A stretch of DNA of 64,000 nucleotides from positions 105,685,698 to 105,749,697 of the forward strand of contig CM024758.1 of NCBI GenBank assembly GCA_014218235.1, in the 5' to 3' direction. This DNA is from Colocasia esculenta. Taxonomy: Eukaryota > Streptophyta > Magnoliopsida > Alismatales > Araceae. Below, one piece after another: positions 44,372 to 55,011 of this stretch (positions are counted from its first letter, which is position 1; every line of letters starts with the position of its first letter). Made by a program: the position numbers and the translations under genes. The notes below the pieces were generated by a model. The model was not told the origin of the DNA and did not search any database. It was given only the letters and a program-made list of their open reading frames with translations.

Positions 44372-46519
44372 TGAGACGTTCCGGCCGTTCGGATCGTCTT
44401 CTTGTGTGTATGGAGGCCAGTCTGTGTCCAATGACGTGTGTAGCAGGTGTTTTCCACAGGTGGTGAGGCTCTGTGGGCCGGAGGTTTGGGCCCAAAGAGC
44501 TCACTGATTCACTGTCTGTGAACACGACAGTGAAGGGTGTCGCGTTTTGAACGTGACATCCTTGGGCGTCGCGTTCATGAAACCTCTGTTTTTAGTCTTC
44601 GTCTGCATGTGCGCCATGTGTTGCGCATAGGGCGAGCATGTTGACGTCGACTTATTGAAGGCGACGGGCTGGTGCGTCGCATTAAGGTCGCGACATAGTG
44701 TGGCGTCGCGTTCTTAACTGTGAAGAGTTTTTATAGAACCTCGGCAGAACAGAGCTCACATGAGCTGTGCTCAGCCAGGGGGTTATGCTGGAGGATTTCT
44801 GGGTGATTCGACTTGTTGGGACTTGGTTTGGTGTGTTCTCGCCGCGAGGACGTTGTGTGGAGCGGGGGAAATGTCGTGTAGACTCCGTACTTCGCCTACT
44901 TCACGAAGGTAGGGAGTTTTCCCATGTTTGAATCTGTGGATTGCTCGTGTGTTGTGAATGATATGTTTTTAGCTCTTTAAACAGTAGATGGCATGTGTAG
45001 GAACACATTAAAGCATGTAAATGGAATGAAAACCATAGATTATAAGGGTTTTGGTGGTGATCCGGATGATGGATTCCGGATTAGGGTTTGCGCCTGTGAA
45101 GGCGACAGACCTGGGCGTCACGACACTGTCGCGACAGAACGATACGTCGCGTTCTTGTTTTCTAAGGCGACATATCTGGCTGTCGTGTTCTGAAGGTGAC
45201 ACTGGACCCCGTCGCGATCACAGCCGAGACTTGTTCTGTGCATGGGATTGTTAGTGTGATACTATCGGATTATCGTATATGTACTGAATGGTAATGATAA
45301 AGAGGTGCATAGGCACTCTCAACGCTCGGGGAGCATGTGGTGTGTGTGGTTGGCGTGGTGTTCACGTGGTTTACGTGGAGGTTTTACGTGGCTTGTGTGT
45401 TGTGCACGTGGTTTCCGTGTACGTGGCGTGTAGTTTGACGCCTACCGTGGATACCTCTTCAGTTGGGAGCCCCAGGTTTTGTGTGAGCCAGGCACATGTG
45501 TGCTCGGGGCTTGTCTCGGTATTGAGTACCGTCGAGGTTTTGTCGTCTTCCTGGACACCCTCACTCTTGTGCTGAGTAGTAAGTCCGGCTGAGGGAAAGA
45601 CGGCAGTGGGACAGTGACTAGAGAGAGTTTGTTGTGTTGTCGCTTGTAGCGCGCTTGTAGTTGGGGAGACGGACACCAGTAGACGTACTGGGCCCCAGCT
45701 AGTCCTGTTTTCCAGTGCCTCACTTTAGGGAGCTCGGGCTAGAGTCCCTAAAGGTGCCAGGCATGGGCCTACGGGGTGTGTCACCTGCAAGTTGTGGTGG
45801 TTTAGTTGGACTCCACAGTTCTTTGTTCTGGTTTAGTGGAGCGGCAGCTGGACCTTTCGTCCATGGCTGCGAGACTGAGAGGTAGTCCTGTGTTGCTTGT
45901 CCGAGTCAGTAGCTGGTGTCACGAACCAGTACACGTGGCCCGAGTGAGGCATTTTCCTACTGTAGCTCGTACACTTGTTTGGGTTTGCCGTTTATTTATC
46001 ATTACTAGTTTCTGTTAAGTGGCAAATGGTAAGTGGTATTTACAGCTTTATATTCTGCTACATAGTTCTATGAATTGTTAGTGTAATCTCCTGCTTTACT
46101 ATTTATGTTGGTTTGCTTGGTTTCTAGGGAGTTTCCCTACTGAGCCAGTGACTCGAGAGGCTCACCCTCTACTCTTTCAGGTGAGGGAGAGCAGGAGACC
46201 TCACACCCGTCGTCTAGTTCTGAGCCGCACCGTAGCGGAGGGTTTGCACCACCGGCAGTGTAATTTACTTTTCTGTTGTACACCTCGGGGTATGCCCCAG
46301 GTTGTTGTTGTAGTTTGTTTACAGTTGTGCTATGGCTATGTACATTTCTAATAAATATTGTGAGATTGGCAAATGTTATATATATTTGAGCTGGTTCCCT
46401 TACATTCCTACGGACTAGTAGTTTGATATCCCTTGCGAGGCTTCAGCCCGGTTGCGGGAGGCGGACTCGTATTAGGCACGTTATTGGGTTAATGGGTCTG
46501 AATAACGAGGGCCGTCAGA
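44372..46519 (+). repeat. 3' LTR of Gypsy-C
   Basis: 2148 bp, parallel to 27040-29184 with scattered substitutions, many C-to-T or G-to-A (for example GTCGCG against GTCACG near 45120). Followed by target duplicate AACCA (46520-46524). The sequence before it contains GAGGACGAAATTTCG but no clean polypurine run. Confidence 0.92.
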
Positions 46520-46524
46520 AACCA

Positions 46525-47014
46525 GCACAAAATCATCCTTTCTCGGCCCTCTTTCTCTCCTCCAAGAGCAAAAAAACCCTTTCCAATCACGGAATCTGGT
46601 CTTATAAAGACCTTCCATGCAATGGTCATCCTAAATCCTGACCCTCCGATCCTAAACGCTCGGATCATCGCATTAAAACCCCCTAGAAACGGCCGATCTC
46701 TCTTTCCCCAAAAGGAAGTATCAAAAACAGGCAAGTCAGTTTAACATCAACATAAGATGCCATCAGCCTCCACGTAAACGTCCATCGATGATGTCGTTTA
46801 TAGGCTTGCCCAAAATTTAAGAAATTTGGAAAATAATAAACGACACAAGAGTATGTCGTTAACTGAAAATAAACGGCAGGCGATCTTGCCGCTAACAGGA
46901 CTTAACGCCAAGAGATGTTGACGCCAAACTCCACACAGATCAGCATTCAAAATTCATGCAGAAATAAACATACAATTTGCAAATAAATTCAAGAAAAATT
47001 TTCGGGGCACTACA
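46525..47014 (-). repeat. Gypsy-B 3' LTR, segment 3
   Basis: Starts GCACAAAATCATCC, parallel to 54360 onward in the intact copy, and ends CGGGGCACTACA before the polypurine tract. Holds CTTATAAAGACC (candidate TATA region on the minus strand, about 46599) and AAACGGCAGGC/TTGCCG words. Confidence 0.93.
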
Positions 47015-47028
47015 TCCTCTCCCCCTTA
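47015..47028 (-). promoter_or_regulatory. Polypurine tract of Gypsy-B
   Basis: Minus strand AAGGGGGAGAGGA directly before the 3' LTR. Confidence 0.9.
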
Positions 47029-47060
47029 AAATAATCTTCATCCTCGAAGATTGAGTTAGA

Positions 47061-48217
47061 TTACTCACCGAACAAGGATGGATACAGCTTCTTCATTCTT
47101 TCTTCAAGCTCCCACGTCGCTTCTTCACGTGAGAAGTTCCTCCATAGAACATTCACAAATGGAATAGACTTCGATCTTATTCCTGCACCTTCTGATCCAG
47201 AATCTCTACCGGCTGCTCCGCATAAGACAAGTCTGGCTAGAACTGCACTGGCTCATAACTAATCACATGGGTCGGGTGTCTAACATAACGCCTCATCATG
47301 GATACATGGAACACTGGATGCACTGCTGCCAAAGATGGTGGCAAATCTAACTGGTATGCCACATTCCCGATCCTCTTCAAAATCTCAAATGGACCAATGA
47401 ACCTTAGGTTCAGCTTGCCTCTCTTTCCAAACCTCACTACACCCCTAGTTGGCGATACCTTGAGAAAAACATCGTGTCCAACCTCGAATGCCAAATCCTT
47501 CCTCCTTGTATCCGCAGAACTCTTCTGACGATCCTGAGTTGCTAACCTCTACACAATCATCTGGATCTTCGCTGAAGTCTCCTGCACCACTTCTGGTCCA
47601 ACCAGATGCCGATCTCCTGACTCCTCCCAACACAACGGGGATCTACAGGGTCTCCCGTACAAAGCTTCAAAAGGTGCCATACCTATGCTCGAATGGAAAC
47701 TGTTATTATAAGCAAATTCCACAAGATCTAGGTGGCGCTCCCAATCACCTTTCCACTCCAAAACACATGCTCGAAGCATATCCTCCAACGTCTGAATAGT
47801 CCTCTCAGACTGCCCATCCGTTTGGGGATGAAATGCCGAACTCAGCTTCAACTGACTGCCAAAAGCCTACTGCAAACTCTGCCAAAACCTGGAAGTAAAT
47901 CTCAGATCACGATCTGAGATAATCAACTTCGGGATCCCATGCAGTCTCACAATGCCATCAATGTACAGTCTGGCCAAGCTCTCAATGGACTGCTGCTTCT
48001 TCATGGCGAGGAAATGAGCACTCTTTGAAAATCTATCAACGATCACCCAAATGGAATCATTTCCTCTTGCCGATCTAGGCAATCTAGACACAAAATCCAT
48101 GGTCACTTGCTCCCACTTCCACTGAGGAATATCCAGCCTTTGCATCAAACCTGAAGGTCGCTGACACTCCGCCTTCACTTGCTGACAAATCAGACACTTC
48201 GCCACAACATCAGCCAT
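47061..48217 (-). pseudogene. Integrase of Gypsy-B with chromodomain-like tail
   Basis: Frame 48217-47867 has CLICQQVKAEC, VTMDFVSRLPRS, VIVDRFSKSAHFLAMKK and IISDRDLRFTSRFW. It ends in a TAG, resumes at 47851-47549 with SSAFHPQTDGQSERTIQTLE and FAYNNSFHSSIGMAPFEALY, and then at 47494-47237 with DVFLKVSPTRGVVRFGKRGK, RFIGPFEILKRIGNVAYQL and FHVSMMRRYV. A TAG and a shift precede a tail ending EEATWELEERMKKLYPSLF at 47061. Catalytic residues are all visible; stops and shifts break the protein in at least four places. A further TAG separates it from the RNase H frame. Confidence 0.88.
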
Positions 48218-48223
48218 ATCCCG

Positions 48224-50461
48224 CTACATTCCAGACCACCAGAAGGAACGCTTCAGATCCTTGTACATCTTCCCACTGCCTGGGTGAATAGAGAATTGAG
48301 AACTATGCGCTTCCTCCAAAATTTCCTTCCTCAGATCAGCATCATTAGGGACACACACCCTAAGATTCAGGCGAATCACATCATCCTCATCCCTGGTAAT
48401 ACCGCCCTTTCCAACCAACTCCTGTAATAATGGGTCATCTTTTTGCAAGGCAATAACCCGATCAAGAATAGACGATCTCAATGACAACTGAGCCACGAAC
48501 AAGTTGCACAATTGAGGTTCCAAATAGCCAAAGCACCCCAAGCATCTTCTAGCATCTTCCAATCTTGCCTCATCAACTGCCTCTTCCTGCTCAAAGCATC
48601 TGTCTAGCATCTTCCAATCTTGCCTCATCAATTGCCTCTTCCTGCTCAAAGCATCTGCCACTACATTGGCCTTCCCTGGATGATAAGAAAGCTCAAAATC
48701 ATAATCTTTCAAGAATTCTATCCACCTCCGCTGCCTTAGGTTCAACTCCTTCTGCGAGAACAAATACTTGAGACTCTTGTGGTCTGAGAAGAGCTCAAAT
48801 CTAACTCCGTATAGGTAATGCCTCCATATTTTCAAAGCATAGACCACTGCCACCAATTCCAAGTCATGAGTCGGGTAGTTGCGCTCATGCTCCTTGAGTT
48901 GCCTAGAAGCATATGCCACAACTCGACCTCCTTGCGTAAGAACACAGCCAAGCCCAATGTTCGAAGCATCTGTGTAGATAGAGAAAGAATCCACACCATT
49001 AGGCAAAACAAGCAATGGTGCTGAGGTCAGACGAGTCTTCAGCTCTTGGAACGCCTTCTCACAAGCCTCTGACCACTCAAACTTGACTCCTTTTCTTGTC
49101 AACCTCGTCAAGGTTGCCGCAATAGAAGAAAATCCTTCGATGAATCTCCTATAATAGCCAGCCAAGCCGAGAAAACTCCTGATGTCAGCTGATGATCTCG
49201 GTGTTTCCCAGTCAAGGACAGCTTCCACCTTAGCCGGATCCACAGACACACCATCGCCAGATATGACATGTCCCAAGAAATGGACCTCCCTCATCCAGAA
49301 GTTGCACTTGCTGAACTTAGCATACAGCTTGTGCTCCCTCAGGGTATCCAACACAATCCTCAGATGCTCTCTATGAGTCTCCTCATCAGGCGAATAGATC
49401 AGCACATCATCAATAAAGACCATAACAAAAGAATTCAAATACTGTCGAAAAACCCTGTTCATCAAATCCATGAAAACTGTTGGGGCATTCGTCAAACCAA
49501 AGGGTAAGACAAGGAACTCGTAATGGCCATATCTCGTCCTAAAAGCCGTCTTAGCAGAATCCTCCGGCTTGATTTGGAGTTTATGATAGCCAGAACGAAG
49601 ATCAATCTTAGAGAACAGCGAAGCGCTTCGTAACTGATCAAACAAATCATCGATACGAGGTAAAGGGTACTTATTCTTGACAGTTACCTGATTAAGCTTG
49701 CGGTAATCAATGCACAATCTCATCGATCCATCTTTCTTCTTTACAAAGAGAACAGGTGCTCCCCATGGCGAAACGCTCGGTCGTATGAAGCCCTTATCAA
49801 GCAATTCTTGCAGCTGCTTCCTCAATTCTGCCAACTCCGCTGGTGCCATACGATAAGGCGCAATGGAAATAGGTGCTGAGCCAGGAATTAGCTCAATGCC
49901 AAACTCGATCTCCCTTGCAGGGGGCAAACCAGACAAATCCTCTGGAAAAACATCGCTGAAATCTCTGACTACCTCAATATCTTCCACAGATAAAACCTTC
50001 TTCGAATCCTCGGACACAACCACACTAGCCAGAAAACCACTACAACCCTTGCTCAACATCTGGGCTGCCTTCAAAGCAGAAATGACGAACTTGCCCGACA
50101 TGCTCTTAGGCAAAGGATGAACAAACTCCTCCTTACTAGGAATCCAGAAAATGATAAGCTTCCGTCGACAATCCATCAGAGCATAATGCTCCTCGAGCCA
50201 ATCTAAGCCCAAAATAGCATCATAATCCTTCATTTTCAGCAAATAGAAACTACCAGGCAAAACTTGCTCCTCAATGAACATAGAAAGTGGCGAAAAACAC
50301 TGCTCAATCAAAATAGTTCCTGCTGGAGTATGCACAGACAAGGGAACCTCCAACCATTCCGGAACTAAACCATCATCCTTCATCAAGACCTTGGCAAATC
50401 CCTCGGAAACAAAACTATGCGTGGCACCGTTATCAAACAAGACTCTAGCATGCATTCCCAT
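48224..50461 (-). CDS. Protease, RT and RNase H of Gypsy-B (745-residue frame)
   Basis: The longest open frame in the window. It opens inside protease: MHARVLFDNGATHSFVS, with Asp-Asn-Gly at residues 10-12 where Asp-Ser/Thr-Gly is required. RT follows from about residue 155 (DFSDVFPEDLSGLPPAREIE) through LLDKGFIRPSVSPWGAPVLF, KIDLRSGYHKLQIK and FIDD near residues 349-352. RNase H runs from IYTDASNIGLGC to KANVVADALSRK near residue 600. A segment made by a 55-bp duplication follows, then the integrase N-terminus with SIHPGSGKMYKDLK. A one-base shift separates it from the gag side. Confidence 0.92.
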   Translation of the reverse strand: MGMHARVLFDNGATHSFVSEGFAKVLMKDDGLVPEWLEVPLSVHTPAGTILIEQCFSPLSMFIEEQVLPGSFYLLKMKDYDAILGLDWLEEHYALMDCRRKLIIFWIPSKEEFVHPLPKSMSGKFVISALKAAQMLSKGCSGFLASVVVSEDSKKVLSVEDIEVVRDFSDVFPEDLSGLPPAREIEFGIELIPGSAPISIAPYRMAPAELAELRKQLQELLDKGFIRPSVSPWGAPVLFVKKKDGSMRLCIDYRKLNQVTVKNKYPLPRIDDLFDQLRSASLFSKIDLRSGYHKLQIKPEDSAKTAFRTRYGHYEFLVLPFGLTNAPTVFMDLMNRVFRQYLNSFVMVFIDDVLIYSPDEETHREHLRIVLDTLREHKLYAKFSKCNFWMREVHFLGHVISGDGVSVDPAKVEAVLDWETPRSSADIRSFLGLAGYYRRFIEGFSSIAATLTRLTRKGVKFEWSEACEKAFQELKTRLTSAPLLVLPNGVDSFSIYTDASNIGLGCVLTQGGRVVAYASRQLKEHERNYPTHDLELVAVVYALKIWRHYLYGVRFELFSDHKSLKYLFSQKELNLRQRRWIEFLKDYDFELSYHPGKANVVADALSRKRQLMRQDWKMLDRCFEQEEAVDEARLEDARRCLGCFGYLEPQLCNLFVAQLSLRSSILDRVIALQKDDPLLQELVGKGGITRDEDDVIRLNLRVCVPNDADLRKEILEEAHSSQFSIHPGSGKMYKDLKRSFWWSGM
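48549..48658. repeat. 55-bp tandem duplication in Gypsy-B pol
   Basis: Two copies (48549-48603 and 48604-48658) differing at two bases. They are read in different frames of one open frame, so identical DNA encodes LMRQDWKMLD first and DEARLEDARR next. Confidence 0.92.
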
Positions 50462-50601
50462 AATAAAATTGTACCTTCTATAACATGCTCTGCCAACTCC
50501 TCATCTCTCGCCAAAGTGAACACTCGAGCCTGAGCCCTCGGTCTCCTTGCTGCTCTCGGTGCCGGTCTAGCTGCTGCTGGTGCTGCTGCCGCTGCAGTCT
50601 G

Positions 50602-51806
50602 CTACGCCATCTTCGGACAATCTCTGATCTTGTGGTTCTTATCACCACACCTCAAGCACCTCCCAGAAGTCACCCAACACACCTCGCCTCCATGGCGCTT
50701 TCCACACTTGGTACACACTGGTTTCTCTGCAACTAAGCCTCCGCCTGGTGTCGGTGCAGCCACTCTTGCCGGTGCAACTGCTCTCTGCTGGAAATCTGGG
50801 GCCTTCTTCTTTCTATCCTGACGTTGGAATGTTGATGCCGACCTCTTTATAGAAGCCCTCTTCTCCTCCAAATAGACCTCCATCTCTGCCTCCTACATGC
50901 ATGCCGCTGACAAAGTCTCCTCCATGGTACGATGTCCCAAAGCCACCAGTCTCGTCCTCAGGGACGGCTTCAACCCCATAATGAATTTCTTTATCTTCCT
51001 CCACTCATTTGCCACTATGTGGGGGCGCATACTTGGACAGCTCCACAAATCTCCCCTCGTACTCTAGCACACTCATTGACCCCTGGGTCAATGTCAAAAA
51101 CTCCTGCTCCATGCTGTCTTGCACATGCTCCGGAATGTACTTCGCCCTGAACAGACGGACGAACTCAGTCCAAGCAACCTCCATATCCCCATCTGCAAAT
51201 TGTGTGTGTAGTACAGAGGACCACCACACATCGACACGCTCTTGAGAAGAAAGATCTATATTGCTAAGGGTACATTCCAAACAACATGCATAACCCTAAA
51301 AAAAACCAACCTTTACCTGCAGCATATAAGTAGCCAAAGTCACCCTCTCCTCTTCCGCACAATGAATGGCACAAAAGATCTTCTCCATCTCCCGGAGCCA
51401 ACTCTCCGCTAGAATAGGATCACTCTCCCCCTTAAAGAAGGGTGGGGTCATCCTCCTGAATCTCTCCATCATAGGCACACCTCCAAAGACTGCCTCATGA
51501 GCAGGTGCCTGCGCCTACAATCCAAAACAAGCTCTTAGCTAACAATTCTTCCAATTAACACTTTGACTAACTCTTGCATCTACCAACCTGAACCTGCACC
51601 TGCGCCTGTAATGCCGCTGTAGTCTGAGCCTGAGTCTGCATCGCATGCACCAATCCTTGCATCAATGCTCCATAGTCCACAGGTGGCGGTGGGGGTGGCA
51701 AAGGTACTCCAGTCTGGTTCTGAGCCTGCTGAGTTGGACCCTGCGAACCTCCCACTGACTCATCACCCCTAGACGGGCCAACTCCTCCACGTCCACGAGT
51801 CGCCAT
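50602..51806 (-). pseudogene. Gag of Gypsy-B with two intron-like interruptions
   Basis: Opens at 51806 (MATRGRGGVGPSRGDESVGG), with a Pro-rich segment and a Gln/Ala-rich helix (LVHAMQTQAQTTAALQAQVQ). The frame leaves coding sense at 51587 and resumes at 51514 in phase (AQAPAHEAVFGGVPMMERFR), the gap looking like a 73-bp GT-AG intron. The capsid block PILAESWLREMEKIFCAIHC and TYMLQ is followed by a second non-homologous stretch, then VDVWWSSVLHTQFADGD and FVELSKYAPPH. Later come MEVYLEEKRASIKRSASTFQ and two zinc knuckles, CTKCGKRHGGEVC and CLRCGDKNHKIRDC. The end is at a TAG at 50602. A frameshift near 51010 and a TAG near 50890 also break it. Confidence 0.78.
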
Positions 51807-51934
51807 AGTCTACAAAATAAGCATCCAATTGAATGACCTATTACTCTACATAAACTTGGACTAATTCTTTATGCAAACTTAAAACATGAATACAATGTTG
51901 ATATTTCATTTATGTACATGCTCAACCTGGAATT

Positions 51935-51946
51935 GCTCTGATACCA
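51935..51946 (-). promoter_or_regulatory. Primer binding site, initiator Met tRNA (Gypsy-B)
   Basis: Minus strand TGGTATCAGAGC, five bases from the LTR edge. Confidence 0.9.
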
Positions 51947-51951
51947 ATATC

Positions 51952-54852
51952 TGTAACGCCCCTCTTCGACCCAGTACAGTTATACCAACTCACATTAGAT
52001 CTAACAGAGGTATTATAGTGGAATAAATCCAACAATTGATGGTACATGTTGAGATATACACAAATGACAAATTAATTCCAATAATAAGCAACAGAACATG
52101 GAACTAAATGATTGTAATCAACATTATACTCAAATGTAAAGTCTAGTGCATAAGAGAAATAACAATAGTCCCAAATTTATTACATTTCATAGTCCAATTG
52201 CATAAAGGAAATATATATAGTCCTCACATACAAGAGTCACTCTAAACCTCTCAACCAATCTAAGTCTCCACGTCCTCTCGCTCCGAGTCAGTGTGAACTA
52301 ACTCCTGAGTGTCCTCTGGTTCTCCTGAAATGTTAAGCAAGTATGAGTCTACAAGACTAAACAAATCACATGAAAGACAGTTCACGATATTATAATTATA
52401 ATAGGTTTTAAAACATGGTAACATATTATCACCCATTTCATTGATATCATATACTCTTCCTACTAACATGGTTCTAAATCAATTAGCAATCATTCATTTA
52501 TAGCATTCTAATTATTATGGAAATAACCATGTCATGCAATGCATAAAATCCACATCTTACTTACTAACAATTGAAGTAACATGTTCTTACATATAACATG
52601 CTATTATTTTTATCATGCGTTCTACTTATTGTCATGTAATCATGTAAACTATTTCAATGAAAACCTTATACTATGTTATGCAATATGTAACAGTTGTCAT
52701 ATAACAATGGACCATTTAGACATGTAGCAATTCTTTCATATATCAATTTGCATGTAATTCATGTAACATTTAACACATAGACATGTAGCATGAAATCAAG
52801 TAGACAATGTTCATGTAGGCATGTAGCATGTAGGCCATGTAGACATGTAGATATTTTCATTTATTTGCCAAGACATAGCCCGCACTATAATAGAGATCAT
52901 TAGTCATTTATCATTCACTTATCACCTATGCAATACAGTGATGAAGTCATGGTATTTGTGCAAAATCGGGGAAAGTCCTTCCCACCATAACTGATAGAAC
53001 TTGTCTACCTCCAGATTTCAATCTGTTGCCCGTGGATTCAATAGATCATTTACATGTAGGTGAACCATTACCATAGGGGCATCTATAGTGTAGTTCCTTG
53101 TAGGATTCTCTAATATAGCAATGTCTTATTGGCATTTCATTTCAATGCATGCACTAACATGTATGATATCATTTAATTTACATTTCATGCAATTGCAATA
53201 ACCTATAGCATGTCTTTCCAGTTCTGAAATTCTACCTTTTGCACGACAGACCCTATCATGATAATAAATGCAACACATTCCATCATATACATACTTGCAT
53301 TTTATTTATTATATACATGCAACTTACTATTCAGAAATTCATAACAAAATGTATAGATGTCTAAAAATTCCGAAATTTTAACAGAAATTCAGAATCAAGA
53401 TATACTATGCACATGTTAAATTTTGTATTTTGCTGATCTCTGTAACCATTTTCATGAATTAATCCCATCAATTCAATTAATTAACATAGTACAACACCTA
53501 GTAAAAGATCATGGAATTTATACAGAACAGAGAACCACTTGTATGCATTATCTCCCACAGTAATTCAGCCTTCAACCATCCATATTCTAACATACATCAT
53601 CATTTTATAATCCATTTTGTCAATCTAACATCAATAACATTCATATATATATATAGATATAAATAGCCTGTTTACTATTGCAATAATCAGTCATATTATT
53701 ACAACAAACAACCTAAACATCACATGGCCAAAACTCATACAAGCATGGATCATATATAGATAATGAAAATCAGTTTTCTGGAAAAACATGATACTGATAA
53801 ACTTGACGGCAAGGTATGTGGTGTTTCCTGAAGTACACGTTCACATACTTTGTCGTTAAACCTAAATAGACGGCGGCACATAGCGCCGTTGACACATATT
53901 GACGGCGGCACATAGCACCGTTTACATATAATAAAAGTCAAAAAATGAACGTTGTTCACATGAAGTAGACGGCAGTCGATGCCGCCGTTTACAAGATATC
54001 GACGGCAAGCGATCTGGACGTCTAGTTCTTATGAGCAGAAAACACAGAAAACCATACATGAAATAACGCCACTTCTACCCCTTCCCGTAGGGCATTTGCA
54101 TGCTTTAAAAGTAAAAAAAATGGTAAATCTATAGTATATCATATCCTAAACTGAACCCCCATGTAACTTGCCTCTTTCCCTCCTACAGGAGTAATGAATC
54201 TAAGCTCGAAGATGCCTGCCTCGCTTGTGAGGCAGTCCCTTTCCTTCGACTTCAACCGCTCCAATCCGCCTCCAATCGTGGCTCGTCCGCTTGGGTGAGT
54301 TCCTGATCACGAAGCTGGACACACCGCCTTGGTCCAGAAGCCTCCAACCCGCACGAACAAGCACAAAATCGTCCTTTCTCGGCCCTCTTTCTCTCCTCCA
54401 AGAACCAGAGCGAAAAACCCCTTCCAATCACGGAATCTGGTCTTATAAAGACCTTCCATGCAATGGTCAGCCTAAATCCTGACCCTCCGATTCTAAACGC
54501 TCGGATCATCGCATTAAAACCCCCTAGAAATGGCCGATCTCTCTTTCCCCAAACAGAAGTATCAAAAATAGGCAAGTCAGCTTAACGTCAACATAAGATG
54601 CCGTCAGCCTCCACGTAAATGTCCATCGATGATGTCGTTTACAGGCTTGCCCAAAAATTTAAGAAATTCGGAAAATAATAAACGACAAAAGAGTATGTCG
54701 TTAACAAAAAATAAACGGCAGGCAATCTTGCCGCTAACAGGACTTAACGCCAAGAGATGTTGACGCCAAACTCCACACAGATCAGCATTCAAAATTCATG
54801 CAAAATAAACTACAATTTGCAAATAATTCAAGAAAATTTCTAGGGCACTACA
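51952..54852 (-). repeat. 5' LTR of Gypsy-B, uninterrupted
   Basis: 2901 bp from TGTAACGCCCCTCTT to GGGCACTACA. It shows the empty target sites of both insertions that split its partner: TACTC at about 52454 (Copia-2) and the CGAACAAGCACAAAATC join near 54350 (Gypsy-C). It contains GACGGCGGCACATAGCGCCG words (53870-54010) and CTTATAAAGACC near 54437. Confidence 0.95.
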
Positions 54853-54857
54853 AATTT

Positions 54858-55011
54858 TCTCATAACAATTTGCTCATAACGATTTGCTTATAGTGTCATA
54901 ACGATTTGTTATCCAGAACGATTTGGTTATGAATGCATAACGATTTGTGCGTACAACGATTTGTTTACGAATGAGCAACGATTCACATGAATAATGACTC
55001 ATTCACACGAT
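54858..55011 (+). repeat. LTR of A'', second part
   Basis: Resumes the AACGATTTG-rich sequence interrupted at 8883, preceded by AATTT (54853-54857), the presumed target duplicate of Gypsy-B. It is cut at 55011 by Gypsy-E; the five bases before E are ACGAT. Confidence 0.85.

Larger units (their letters stand above)
27040..46519 (+). mobile_element. Gypsy-C, LTR retrotransposon, interrupted by Gypsy-D
   Basis: Plus-strand gypsy element with LTRs 27040-29184 and 44372-46519. The target duplication AACCA is at 27035-27039 and 46520-46524. The internal coding region is split at 33446/43838 by Gypsy-D. Gag, protease, RT, RNase H and integrase can all be traced but are badly decayed, with far more frame breaks than D or E. 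The LTR ends are TGTGAC...GTCACA (left) and TGAGAC...GTCAGA (right). Confidence 0.92.
8884..54852 (-). mobile_element. Gypsy-B, Tekay/Del-like LTR retrotransposon, interrupted by Copia-2 and Gypsy-C
   Basis: Minus-strand Ty3/gypsy element. The 5' LTR is 51952-54852, internal region 47015-51951, and the 3' LTR is in three pieces (8884-9389, 25118-27039, 46525-47014) totalling about 2918 bp against 2901 for the intact one. The ends are TGTA...TACA. The flanks GATTT (8879-8883) and AATTT (54853-54857) fit a target duplication with one substitution, and the A'' LTR sequence continues on both sides. Gene order gag, protease, RT, RNase H, integrase with a chromodomain-like tail supports Tekay/Del. 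Confidence 0.9.
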
